Source of the DNA: Melastoma dodecandrum
Lineage: Eukaryota > Streptophyta > Magnoliopsida > Myrtales > Melastomataceae
Assembly (NCBI GenBank): GCA_029817715.1
Contig: JARUPY010000473.1
Span: 7,502,001-7,566,000, forward strand
DNA length: 64,000 bases
Direction: 5' to 3'
The position numbers and the translations under genes were made by a program. The notes under the pieces were generated by a model, which did no database searches, had not been told where the DNA came from, and saw nothing but the letters and a program-made list of their open reading frames with translations. Positions 22,263 to 33,060 of this stretch are shown in pieces; within the stretch, counting starts at the first letter, position 1, and each line of letters begins with the position of its first letter.

Positions 22263-24790
22263 ATGCCTCGTGCTAGAGATGGAAGAAATCCTACGAAAGT
22301 TGACCCTAATAATAAAGGGAAAAACATCGAAAATCAGACTAGTGATATACAAGATATGCTTATAGGGCCTCAAAATAACCCCTGGCTTGTCTTCTTTCCT
22401 ATGGATTTCGTAATTAAACCTGAATTTAGCAACGCTATGAGAGAATTAAAAGTGGAGATTGTAGAAAGCCATAGAGCACTAAAAATGTGAATGGATGAAA
22501 AGCATCTAGAACTCATAGATATGATAAGTCTCCTTAGGAATGATAGATCCGAGAAAAAGAATGAGCCTTTAGGAGATAAATCATTCGTGGGAGACGCCAG
22601 GAAAGCTGCTGGAAAACATAAACTTAATGAAAATATTTATAAAGCGTATGCTGAATTGTATCATGTAAATTCTAATGGCGCGTTCGAAATTGGCGTGGGT
22701 AGTTAAAAAAATCCAATGCCTAAGCCTACCATGAATTTAAACTCTACATTTGTAGATTCCGAACATAATGTATGTCCAGCTTATTAATCTTTGTACCGAC
22801 GAAACCTTGAGAGTTTCTACTATAAACCTAGAAAAGACGAGAAAAATCCAAAGCTAGGGGTGGATCCCGATCTGAGTGGTTAGATTGCTTGAGTGGTAGC
22901 ACAAATGATCCTAGGTGCAAGGACTGAGGAGGTATGCTTGTCACGAGTCCAATTCCCGACTATATAGAGCGAGGGATAGAAATACCTCGAGGATACAGAA
23001 TTCCTGGCTTTACCTTATTCTTGGGGGACGTTGAAATGACTCATGTAGAACATATTGCTAGATTTACTCATCAGATGAGAGAAATGTCAAATGATGATAT
23101 GATTAAACTTCTCTCTAATTCATTAACGAGAGAGGCGTTTGGCTAGTACTCGAGACTTCCCCCAAATTCTATTTTAGGTTGGGTCGAGATGCAGACTCGA
23201 TTCCTCAAAGCTTTTGCTAAGTTAGACTCAGTAACCACTCTAGCAGAAATAATGAAAATGAAACAGCTGCTTGGGGAGAATCCTACTTTGTTTTTTAATA
23301 AAATTTAGAAGAAATTTGTTGAAGTGTACGACTACCTTAGCCGAGAGAGATCAACTCGAAATAGCAGAGAGCGCCTGTCACTAAAGATAAGGAAAAAAAA
23401 ATCCAAAGGGAGCGTTTTCGGGATTCATTATCTCTCGAGACGAGCAACTAAGTATCATAATTTCTTGTTAGAGCAGTTCCACTCGGTTAGGAATTGCCAA
23501 GTAGAATCTTGGGCGAAGTTGATGTAGTTGAGTCCATAAAAGGGGAACCGACAATATGTGGGCCTTTAGTAAAGAAAAATTATAAAGTTCAGGCTTCTCA
23601 AAAATGTAATGAAGAAAGAGAGTTCTTTTTGACATAGATTAGATGGACAAAATATTTGACTGGTTACACCAGAAAGGACGCATAAAACTTAGGCCTGAGT
23701 ATAAGTTGCCCAGAACGATCGAAAGATTGAAGGAAGTATTGTAAATGGCACGGAACTTTTACTCGTGCGAGTCAAGCATGTATGCACTTTAGAAATCTCA
23801 TTCAAGATTTGATCATGTCGAAAGAATCATGGTTTGCTGAAGTAAATAAGCCGAGTATTGTAGATGATAATCCCTTCGGTGAAGAACCAATAATACATAT
23901 ATATTATCTCGAGCATGAAAACAAGTGTGATGTTGATAATGATATTTCTGCATATTATCTCGAAATTAATGGTCATAATGTATCCCAGGGAGTTAAGGTG
24001 TCTGGAAAGACCACCATTACTAACAGGCATTTCAAACGCCTGGACGAGGGAGAAGTGGGCACTTGCCCAGTTCGAGAAATTCTTGATGGACATTGTCATT
24101 GCAATATGGACTCGACTCATACCACGGATAAGTGTCATAACTTCCGCAGATACTTGCAGATGAATAAAGGGAGTCCCTAATATGACTTTACCCAGTTCGA
24201 GGAGGTGGCAATGGTGCCATCATACTCCCGATGCTAGCTCCTCATCCGGATCCATTGGACATGAGCGCCGTCAGAGTCAATACGATGAGAGTGACAAGTT
24301 TAATAGGACCCGTGTAGCGAGCGTGTGAATGACTATGAGAAGTCTGGAATTGCTGCTTGAGAAAAGATGCCAGACAAGCACCCAAGGAAGGATACTCCCG
24401 TCATCGGTACTATGGAAGTCGCGAAAGCTCCTGTTCTATCTACAAAATGGGAAAGAGGTTTTTCAAATAAACCAAAAACTGATCCTGGAAGGCCCACATA
24501 TCACCCGGTTTCTTGAGAAAGGGATGCTATGTGAGAAGTGCAAGTGGATTGTCTCAAACAAGTTCCTCATTCCACAGATGTGCGCCAAGTACTGCGTGCT
24601 GTACTTCTTGAAGCTGGTTCAACTGTCAACCAATGAAGAAATTGAGATCAAACTCAAAAGTGAGGTTGCAGGTAATTTCATTACAAATCGCATTGATGTT
24701 GTTGTGCCTGAACCGAGCATGCAGGAGATTAGGGGCTATGACCCAGATAAAAAAGGACTTTGTTTACATGAAATGCCCTGTTAAAAATCT
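22263..24790 (+). pseudogene. Decayed gag of element C
   Basis: The ATG at 22263 opens MPRARDGRNPTKVDPN, but an in-frame stop comes at about 22488 and more breaks follow. In order I see the N-terminal region with DMISLLRNDRSEKKNE and then the pre-capsid block GYRIPGFTLFLGDVEMTHVEH (22990-23060). After these come the capsid remains (FLKAFAKLDSV) and the QFHSVRNCQVESWA linker near 23480. The last parts are a knuckle-like region ending HTTDKCHNFRRYL (24115-24160) and the Cys cluster MLCEKCKWIVSNKFLI..MCAKYC (24525-24600). The order matches B and D. Sequence stops matching at about 24790, before the protease, where an unrelated antisense integrase fragment begins. Confidence 0.8.
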
Positions 24791-24799
24791 CGAACAAAT

Positions 24800-25060
24800 T
24801 GTAGGAGAGCACCTTGCAAAGGACCAGCAAATCGGGTTGCAGAAGTGCGTCCCTTCGTCGCTTATGATAGCCCGTGGTGTGCCAAATCGGGTAAAAATCT
24901 GTTTTTTCAAAAACTTGCACACGACTTTAGAATCATTAGAAGGCAAAGCTACTGCTTCCACCCACTTTGAAAAATAATCAACAGCCATAAGGATGTACTT
25001 ATTATTGAAAGATGAAATAAAGGGACCCATAAAATCGATACCCCACACATCAATACCCAC
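24800..25060 (-). pseudogene. Integrase core fragment of an Athila-like Ty3/gypsy element
   Basis: The minus strand encodes [32 protein letters not shown] and, further on, [20 protein letters not shown]. These carry the first two Asp residues of the integrase DDE triad (D of GIDFMG, D of SDEGTHF). The rest of the core is cut off. The sequence differs from the Tat integrase of element D. It may be the displaced downstream part of the Athila-like element whose gag-RT lies at 27205-30030 on the same strand. Confidence 0.82.
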
Positions 25061-25084
25061 AAATTCCTATCAATACTCGTATGA

Positions 25085-26300
25085 CTAACCACATAAAGCA
25101 TCATTAGGGATACGAAATAACCCTACTTTCATACGAAAGAGCATTTGGCGTACCTCGGGAGTAATGTTATGTCGAGAAGAGCCAGCTGTAGCGTCTTTAG
25201 GAGGCGACTTTGCTACACCTAATGTCCCTTCTTCAATAGGTGACCTCACCAACATCAGTAGACTCCTTTGTCTCCGTCTCATCGGAGGGTGTTTTGTCCC
25301 GAGTTACGTCGACGTCCTCCAGGGGCGAAACATCTCGAGTCTCCGCCAAAAGAGCATCTCGAGTTGCTCTGACTCTATCCTCGAGAGGTGGAGATGTTTC
25401 TTGAGTTGCGGCCACCACAACATTCAAGTCGGCCTGTTTTACCGTCTCTTTTGAAGAATATGAAAGGAAAATAAACTTCAACAAAAGCGAACTTGGAAAG
25501 CAAGGATACCTCGTCATCTTGGACATGTGGTGTTCGAGAATCTTCTCCAAGACTTGTGATACATTCGGGAAGGGATGAGGTGGATACATTCGCCTCAGAA
25601 CTCCCGTCTAAGACTTCTGAGACTGTGGTTTTGCCTCTTTGGAAGAGGTGCTTCTTCATTGCCCGCTTCCTCGCTTTGTCGCCCTGATGGACGGTCTTCT
25701 CGAACTTTGGATCGTTCTTCTCTAAGGCTTTTTTCTTCAAGAAACCTCAGAGTCTGTATCTTGCATTTTTTTTCTTTGGCTCTAAGAGTTCTTGATTCGA
25801 GGTAGCCTCAGACGACTAAATTCCCAATTCAATTTTCATCATAGCTGCAAAATGAATAGATTTAAGTTAAGAGACGATCAATGGCATAAATATACGTCTT
25901 TAAGGGAAATTCTTATAGCTCATTCTCTAGGTCTGGACAGGTTCGTAGAGGTCATTCAAAGGAGCGTCTAAGTCAGCCATGAAGCCTCGCAGTTCAAACC
26001 ATGTCAGTCTAGTAAATTTGAAACAACTCGGAGGTAGAAACTCCACCACTCCTCGAGAAGGGAAATTCAATAGGAGATAGAGTAGCTCAAGACAGCACTT
26101 TGTGTACCTCCTTGAAAGGTATAGTTGCGATCTTCCCATGCATAATATTGTTGAAGATCTCGAGAATGGAACAGTGGTACCTTGGATGAAGCCAAATTGT
26201 CGAGCGCATAGTTGGGGATTGTACACTTCGAATTCAAACTTGTTTCCTCGACCAGCTCCCACCAAGTGTCAAGGTGTTAAAGCGCTATCCAAGTAAGACT
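25085..26300 (-). pseudogene. Remnant of the antisense plant mobile domain gene of element C
   Basis: The right part (25927-26265) encodes YNPQLCARQFGFIQGTTVPF, matching the intact antisense protein of element D (YNPQLCARQFGFIQGVAVPL), then FTRLTWFELRGFMADL, near the end of its first exon. To the left, 25230-25740 holds basic and acidic Ser/Thr-rich pieces (KKHLFQRGKTTVSEVLDGSSEA) comparable in style to the linker exons of D. The coiled-coil exon is not recognisable. Orientation is opposite to gag of element C, as in D. Frame breaks show that it is dead. Confidence 0.75.
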
Positions 26301-26579
26301 ACTCGATAAGGACACCATTCTGGCTCTCTCTTGGGATCAACGAGTTCATTCATCAGGAAAGACACAATCTTAAAGGACCGGGTGTTCGAGTTGCTGCACA
26401 CACGAAGGGCGAATAAAGTCCAAAGCACTTGCCCGTGAGCACTGACGTGTTAAAAGAAGTCAGTTAAGGAAACCAGATGTGTGCCCACAAGTACGATAGC
26501 CATATCGATCCCCAAACGGATAACTTGGAAAACCCATATCGATCCACAAGTACGATAACAGCCTCCATCTCCGCCACCA

Positions 26580-26745
26580 GCCGGCCGCTGTCACCGTTCG
26601 AAACCCTTCTGGTCATATTGAAGAAGTCGAGTCGAAGGAGTTGTTCCTTGGGAAAGACTTCAAGCTCGCCCCCTGTGGGCAGCCTTTGAATGACGAGGTC
26701 GCTCGAGAATGTGGGTTTACTTCGTTTTTTTTTTTACGGGGCCTG
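26580..26745 (+). other. Short coding-like stretch of unknown origin
   Basis: One plus-strand frame is open for about 48 codons and has protein-like composition (HIEEVESKELFLGKDF, PLNDEVARECG). AT-rich sequence resembling a 3' untranslated region follows. I do not recognise the protein. It might be a captured host exon or part of a retroelement. Confidence 0.3.
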
Positions 26746-26879
26746 TTTGTCATAATATGTTAATGCTGGTGAGGCATGTCAGGCCTGTCTTGTAATTGAA
26801 TAATTGATGTTTGAAATGGAATGAATACTATCGGCAACCATGATCACTCTTTCAGTGTTTGCATTTACTTTGGCAACTT

Positions 26880-27007
26880 GGACAGTGTTTGGTTTCAAGC
26901 AAGGATTTTATGTAGTCCACGTAGAGCAATGCCAGGAAAGCTGCATTCGCCATGTACTGTAGCAGCAACTGTGGCTTCCCGAAGTTGAGCTTGATCATAC
27001 CCCCTGC
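26880..27007 (-). pseudogene. Exon fragment of a GH9 endo-1,4-beta-glucanase
   Basis: After an acceptor-like CTTGCAG, the minus strand reads GGMIKLNFGKPQLLLQYMAN then AAFLALLYVDYIKS. This is the well-known block of plant family 9 glucanases, including the KORRIGAN group, before the C-terminal catalytic motifs. Only about 35 codons are recognisable; the frame then runs into unrelated sequence. No other exon of such a gene is in the window. It is a stranded fragment, probably carried here by a transposon or left by rearrangement, between two retroelement pieces. Confidence 0.75.
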
Positions 27008-27029
27008 AAGACCGTAAAGTTAAAGACGT

Positions 27030-27203
27030 GAAATTCGGTAATTTGGTATTTACCGAAATACCGAATTAAAATTCAGTAATTTACCGAATACCGAATTTTA
27101 AATTCGGGAACGGGATCGAGATCTAAAATTTTAAGGTTTTTGAAATTTGATATTTCGGTATTCGGTATTTCGGAATACCGAAATACCGAACGCTCACCCC
27201 TAC
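27030..27203. repeat. Small hAT-like non-autonomous repeat rich in CGGTA motifs
   Basis: On the minus strand it begins TAGGGGTGAGCGTTCGG, like the terminal repeats of many plant hAT elements, then alternates GGTATTTCGG, GGTATTCGG and their complements, so that it can fold on itself. The right end abuts the broken RT of the Athila-like element. The left end and target duplication are not resolved. Confidence 0.5.
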
Positions 27204-27204
27204 T

Positions 27205-28552
27205 CGTGACAGTGCGAGTAGGGATGAGTTCATTCTTCTCATTTGTTACAACTGTCATTCCGCCTTTCTTGGGAATACACTGTATAGGACTAACCCACGA
27301 GCTGTCAGAAATTGGATAGATGATACCTGCATCGAGCCACTTGATGATCTCCTTCTTCACGACATGCTTCATGTTTGGGTTCAATCTCCGTTGATTCTCT
27401 ATCGATGGTTTGTGATCGTCTTCGAGGAGGATTTTATGCATGCAAATTGTTGGACTATTTCCTCGAATATCTACAATAGTACATCCTATCGCTCTCTTGT
27501 GATCCCTCAAGATTCGAAGTAATTTCTCCTCTTGCAACTCCGTTAATTCTGCAGAAATAATCACAAGGAGTTGATTGGCATTTTGGAGGAATGAATACCT
27601 CAAATGTGTGGGTAAAGTTTTGAGTTCGAATTCCGGTACTTCTATGATGGATGGTTTGGTGGTCGTTTCTGGCATCTCCAATGGATCGAAAACTCTCAAG
27701 TCTCTGGGTATGTAAGACTTGTTCTCCATCCAATTGACCATTTCCTTTGTTTTTTCATCGATGGTTGTTTCCTCAGAAGTTAATGCCAGCTCAAGCACAT
27801 CAGTCGTCTTTAAAATATTAACTTCTTCGGCCGCTAACCTGTCAATGATGTCAATATAAAAACAATCATCAGGTTCATTCGGGCATTTCATTGCACTAAG
27901 AATATTGAAAGTTACCTCCTCGTTATTAACCCTCATGGTTAGCTCACCCTTTTGCACATCAATTAAAGTCCTACCTGTGGCTAAGAATGGTCTTCCAAGG
28001 ATGATTGGTATTTCACCGTCCTCTTCAAAATCGAGCAAAATAAAATTCGCGGGAAAAACAAATTTATCTACCTTAACCGCAATATCCTCAATGATTCCCC
28101 TTAGAAAAGCAACAGATGAGTCAATTAATTGCAACGTGACCGATGTAGGTTTTACTTCCCCCAAACCCAATTCATGATATATTGATAAAGGCATTAAATT
28201 AACACTCGCTCCAAGATCACACAATGAAACTAATAGAATAGGGTATAGTGAAACTACTTAGATCTTTGAGCCTTGGAGGCAACTTTTTCTGCAAAATAGC
28301 ACTACATTCTTCGGTTAAAGCGACAGTTTCGAACTCACCGAGACGTCTCGTTTTAGATAATATATCTTTTATGAATTTAACATAGCTCGGCATCTTCTCT
28401 AATGCTTCAGCTAAAGGGATGCTAATGTGTAGGTTTTTGAAGACTTCTAAGAATTTCAGGAAGCCCTTCTCATCATTCTGCTTACTAGCTCGTTGTGGAA
28501 AAGGAAGAGGTGGATAGATGAGTTTATCTGTTCCAATATAAGCATTTTTCAT
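27205..28552 (-). pseudogene. Protease and N-terminal RT of an Athila-like element
   Basis: A long minus-strand frame reads DLGASVNLMPLSIYHELGLG, the protease active-site region (DLGA type), then PIILGRPFLATG. Next comes the linker to RT: LRRILNPNMKHVV-like sequence, KEIIKWLDAGIIYPISDSSW and VSPIQCIPKKGGMTVVTNE. RT is cut at IPTRTVT, just before the hAT-like repeat, so the catalytic YxDD box is gone. A further block to the right (28217-28552) holds LKDLSSFTIPYSI and VALTEECSAILQKKLPPRLKD and is separated from the protease by a frame break. Athila elements are Ty3/gypsy relatives with this protease type. The enzyme cannot be made. Confidence 0.85.
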
Positions 28553-30030
28553 ACCTTCATTTGGCTGAAAAGTTGCCGGCTAGGCTGGACAAAAGGTTCG
28601 TTGCGGCTGCACGAAAGTTTTGGTGCTGCTGAACTGTTTGGTCTGTCCACTTCTGATGCATCCGTGCGGCTGCGCTGTTTTTCTAATGCAGCTGCAACAA
28701 CGTCCTTGAACTTTGGGGCTTCAGGAAACGTTCTCCCATTCCATAGAGTGATAGCTTGGACTTGTGCATGCCCTTCATTCCTTGGATTCACCTCCGTATT
28801 GCTCGGAATAACGCCTTGAGATCGATTATTAATCGCTTGTGCCAATTGTCCGACTTAGGCCTCCAAACTCCAAAGTGAAGCTGATTGGTTCTGCAAAAGA
28901 GTGTCCGTTTTAGAAATGTATTTGACCAATAGTTCTTCAATACCTAACTTTTTTCTTGCGGTTGTGGCTTTTGCTGTTGAAGTCCCGTAGAGGAGTTGGT
29001 TTTGCTAATTGTTGATTTCCGCACGAGAAGTTCTGGTGATTCCATCATCCCGAATTGTAAGTGTTCGAGAAGAGGTTGTTCCTCAAGTTGGCTTCCAAAT
29101 AGTTGGCAGACTCAGCACCAATGAAGCATTGACCCGGAGCATGATTTTCTCCACACCTCTCACATGGATAATGGATGGGATGACTAGGACCTTTTAATGT
29201 ATTCAACTCCCGAGTTAATGTATCCACTTTAGCATTGAGGGCAACAACTTCATCATCTAAATGTATTCCAGCTACTCCTCGTGTACGCGATACTCCATGA
29301 CCATTATTAGCCATCTGCTCAAATAACCCCAGTGCTTCCTCGACTGCTCGTTTAATATTGTTCCCCCAATAGCTGCATCTATCGATGGGCGAAGTGCATC
29401 TGTTAATTCATCATAAAAGATTTGCACCAACATCCATTGAGGTAACTCGTGATGCGGGCACACTCGTAGAAAATCCTTGAATCTCTACCAAGCCTAATAA
29501 AGTGACTCTGTTCCATGTTGTCGAAACGAAGTGATGTCGTTCCGCATCTTAATGGTCTTATCAGGTGGGAAATACTTTGATAAGAATTTTTCAGACATCT
29601 CCTCCTAGTTTGTGTTGGACCCTTCTGGGAAATAGTAGAGCCATGTTCGTGCCTTTTCCCTCAACGAGAATGGCAAGAGTCTCATCCGAATGGCCTCACT
29701 CGATACTCTATTCTAGCAAAAAGTATCGCAAATTTCCAGAAAGTTGGTGATGTGCTCATGCGGATCATCCGATGGATATCCCCTGAAACTCGAATTTTGT
29801 AACATAGTGATGACTGCCGGTTTAATTTCAAATGTGTTGGCTTGGATAGTCGGCTTCACTATGCTAGAGCGTTCATGCACATTAAGCTGGGCATAATCAT
29901 GCATGATTCTCGATTTAACTTCTTGATTGTTGTTCTCCATTGTATGTTGTCGTGTGGCTTCCTTTTGTTCTCTTAAATGTAACCGAAAGGTTCTTTCTAT
30001 TTCGGGATCAAAAGGAACCAACTACTTCAC
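28553..30030 (-). pseudogene. gag of the Athila-like element
   Basis: Minus-strand pieces in several frames give an Athila-type Gag. From N- to C-terminus they are IKPAVITMLQNSSFRGYPSD with DPHEHITNFLEICDTF (29713-29900), a capsid region around 29500-29600 with breaks, LPQWMLVQIFYDELTDALRP (29390-29460), HYPCERCGENHAPGQC (a CCHC-like knuckle, 29130-29170) and the QLAQ-type tail with VQAITLWNGRTFPEAP (28720-28790). The sequence is cut at about 30030, where a copia reverse transcriptase begins, so the start of the element and its LTR are missing. Confidence 0.8.
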
Positions 30031-30039
30031 TACTGCGAA

Positions 30040-30960
30040 TGCAACGTCAAGATTTTTTCTGTAAATAATCGAAGTAGCCAAAGGAGTCGACAGGGGTTTT
30101 GTGCTATCTAGGCCAAATCATTTCAGAAGCTGCTTACTGTACTTTTCTTGATGTAGAAAGATACCTTCTACAATTTATTGATTTTGCAATCCGAGAAAGA
30201 GCATAAGTTTTCCCATCATGCTCATTTGAACTCAGTTGTCATGAGTTCTGCAAACTCTTTGCAGAGCTTACCATCGTTTAATCCAAAGCTTATGTCATCA
30301 ACATAAATGTGAACCACCATAAGATGATTGTTTTTGTTTTTTGAGGAAGTGTGTAGTATCTACTCGACCTCTTCTGTAGCCCTTTTTTAGTAGAAAGGAG
30401 CTGAGCTTCTCGTACCAGGCTCTTGGTGCTTATTTAAGCCCATAATGCCTTCGAGAGCTTATAGACGTGCTTCATGTGCTTTGGATTCTCGAATCTAGGA
30501 GGTTGCTCAACGTAGAGCTCCTTCTTAATTTCACCATTAAGGAAGGCACTCTTCACATTCATTTCATACAACTTAAAGTTGTTGTAGCAGAAGCCTTATA
30601 GCCTCAAGACGTGCTATAGGAGCAAATGTCTCGTTATTCACTCTTTTTGGGAATAACCTTTCGTAACGAGTCTTGCTTTGTTTCGAACAACATCGCCTGA
30701 CTCATTTAGTTTGTTTCTGAAGACCCATTTTGTTCCGATCACGGAACGGTCATCAAGACGTGGGACAAGTGTCCACACTTTGTTCCTCTCAAACTGATTT
30801 AGCACTTCCTGTGTTGTAAGAATCCAATTTGGATCACTAAGAGCTTCATAAATGCCATCTGGCTCAATTTAAGATAAGAATGCAGAATGTTGGTAGAAGT
30901 CATTAAGAGAACGTCGTGTTTGAATGCCTCTGTTGATGTTGCCTATAACTTGGTCATATT
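30040..30960 (-). pseudogene. Ty1/copia reverse transcriptase (first copia element)
   Basis: The minus strand carries the catalytic box VHIYVDD at 30294-30315, then KYSKQLLK and STKPLSTPLATS near the RT end. Upstream blocks around 30450-30780 match the usual copia RT (KARLVARG-like and SIRIL-like regions) but in several frames. Stops and frame changes make it inactive. RNase H and the 3' LTR are missing; the element stops at about 30040 against Athila-like gag. Confidence 0.8.
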
Positions 30961-31199
30961 AGGGTGGAACATTTAAATCTGAATGGCGATTGTCCATATT
31001 AGAGGTAGAATACTCTTTAGACGGATCAACGTTAAATCCCTCAAATCCATCGTAGAAATTTGGGGCAGAAGTATGTTCATTCTTATTACCTTCTACTGAA
31101 GGTATATCTGTAGAAACTATATCTTCTGCGGGTTCCAGAAACACTACGGGTTTTGTAGTATCTTTTGTTTTGATGGACTCTTCAATTTTACATGTCCTT

Positions 31200-31850
31200 T
31201 TATTAAGAACTCGATAATCTTTGCTAGTCGTAGAGTATCATAGAAAAATTCCCTCATTGGACTTAGCATCAAACTTCCCTAAGTTATCCTTAGGAGGTCT
31301 TAATATATAGTGGACACTTCCAAATGGATGAAAGTATGAAATACTTGGTCTTCTCACCCTGAAAAGTTCATAGGAAGTTTTATCCAACTTGGGTCTAATA
31401 AGTACCCTATTGGATATGTAGCAAGCGGTATTCACAGCTTCTACCCAAAGGTTCTGTGGAACCTTACTCTCACAGATCATGGTCTTTGCAATGTCCATTA
31501 GAGTCTTGTTTTTCCTCTCCACAACACCATTTTGTTGAGGAGTATAGGGAGCAGGAAAAGTGTGATCAACACCATATTTGCTACAAAATATTTCAAAATC
31601 ATGGTTTTCAAACCATGATCTCTCCTTATAGCTTTTACAGAAGAGTTGAACTCATTCTGCAAAAGTTTAGCAAAGCTTTCGAAAGCCTCGAAAGCATCAC
31701 TTTTGTGGGTGAGGAATTAACCCAGGTAAACCTAGAGTAGTCATCAACCACTACGAGGCAATATCTTTTTCCTCCAACACTTTAAATTATGGTTAGACCA
31801 AAAAGATCTATGTGCATAAGGACCAAAGGTTTAGTTGTAGAAACCTCATT
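31200..31850 (-). pseudogene. Ty1/copia integrase (first copia element)
   Basis: The 31238-31522 frame reads MERKNKTLMDIAKTMICESKVPQNLWVEAVNTACYISNRV, including the Glu of the DDE triad in the ERKN motif. It goes on to SYELFRVRRPSISYFHPFGS. The preceding catalytic core lies in other frames at 31540-31850. This is the downstream half of a copia integrase; the order gag-protease-integrase-RT is diagnostic of Ty1/copia. Confidence 0.85.
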
Positions 31851-31853
31851 CTT

Positions 31854-32400
31854 CTACTTGAATGAGTTTTTGGTTTGCTTATCGAGAAAACAAGCTTCAC
31901 ATAAGCTTTCCTGCTCAAATTTGATGTTAGGAACTCCTTTCACCAAATTCATTGAAGCAAGCTTGGATAGCAACCGAAACTTGGTATGACCGAACTTTCT
32001 TTGCCAAAGATAACTCTCATCCTTGACAGACAGAAGGCAGTTTTCTGTGTTACAGAAACTGTTAGGTGGTAAGGAATAAATATTCCTTCTGTGTTTTCCA
32101 ATAAACCGAATTTCATTGTCTAGCATCCCAGAACAAGAATCTTTATCAAAGGTAATAATATACCCTTTATCACCTAGCTTGCTGATGCTCAGCAAGTTAT
32201 GCTTCAGTTCTGCTACCGGTAAAACGTCTTCAATAACCATAGTTTCTAGAGTACCAACAATTCCAGTTCCAATTACAAAACCTTTGTTGTTGTCTCCAGA
32301 GCTTACAGAACCTCCATTCTGCAGTGTGAGGTTGGAAAATTTTGAGGGATCACCAGTCATGTGCTTAGAGCAACCACTGTCCAGATACCACTCATTTTCC
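31854..32400 (-). pseudogene. Ty1/copia protease and GAG-pre-integrase region
   Basis: The frame contains WYLDSGCSKHMTGD (protease active-site DSG, intact), then LKHNLLSISKLGDKGYIITF and ESYLWQRKFGHTKFRLLSKLASMNLVKGVP, the zinc-binding GAG-pre-integrase domain with the LWHxRxGH-like motif. CEACFLDKQTKNSFK closes it. The piece is well preserved compared with the RT. Confidence 0.87.
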
Positions 32401-32509
32401 TGAGCTTCTATCCTTAGACAAAGCGATTCTTATATTGTATGATTTAATTTTGTGCGATAAGTAGAACAGACAAGTGCTTGTTCTTTCTCATCATCAGACT
32501 CATCACTTT

Positions 32510-33060
32510 CTTCCTAGGCAAGCATAGCTCTCTTACCCTTATTGGGAGCAGAAGGTTGTTCCTCCTCCTGAAGAAAAGGACAATCGATCTTTATACGACC
32601 TATCTTATTGCATTCAAAGCACCTTAGTTCTGGTTGCTTAGAATGTCTTTTCCTTTCGCCTTGGTTCTTGTTGAAGCGGCATTTGGAGGCGAATTTGAAA
32701 AGTCGCTTTGCAATCATCGCAAGTTCATCAACCGTTTCAGCTTCAGGAGGCGAACTGTATCATCCTCAAAAGCTTATGTTTTTTCTCTTATAGCTTTAAA
32801 AGCCACAAAGACAGGTTTGATGTCCGGGCAAGATGATTTCTCAATCTCATAAGACATTAAGGAACTCATAAGTTGTTCCAATGGGAGAGTAGTGAGATCA
32901 CTTGCTTCCTCTAAAGCATTTTCTTGGCTTCCCAAGATTTGGGCAAGGTGCGTAGAACCTTTCTCACCAATTCTCCATTTGTGAAGACTTTCCTAGATGT
33001 TCTAGAGCATTTACCGGAAGGGTTAGTGAAAGGATCCGAGGACTTATCAATTTCATAATT
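32510..33060 (-). pseudogene. Ty1/copia gag, middle and zinc-knuckle part
   Basis: NGELVRKVLRTLPKSWE and the LMSSLMSYEIEKS-type block (32850-32990) are typical UBN2-type copia Gag. At 32514-32717 the knuckle reads CFECNKIGRIKIDC, where the expected His is replaced by Arg. Gag is interrupted at about 33060 by an unrelated 2.3-kb insert and resumes at 35322. Confidence 0.82.
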
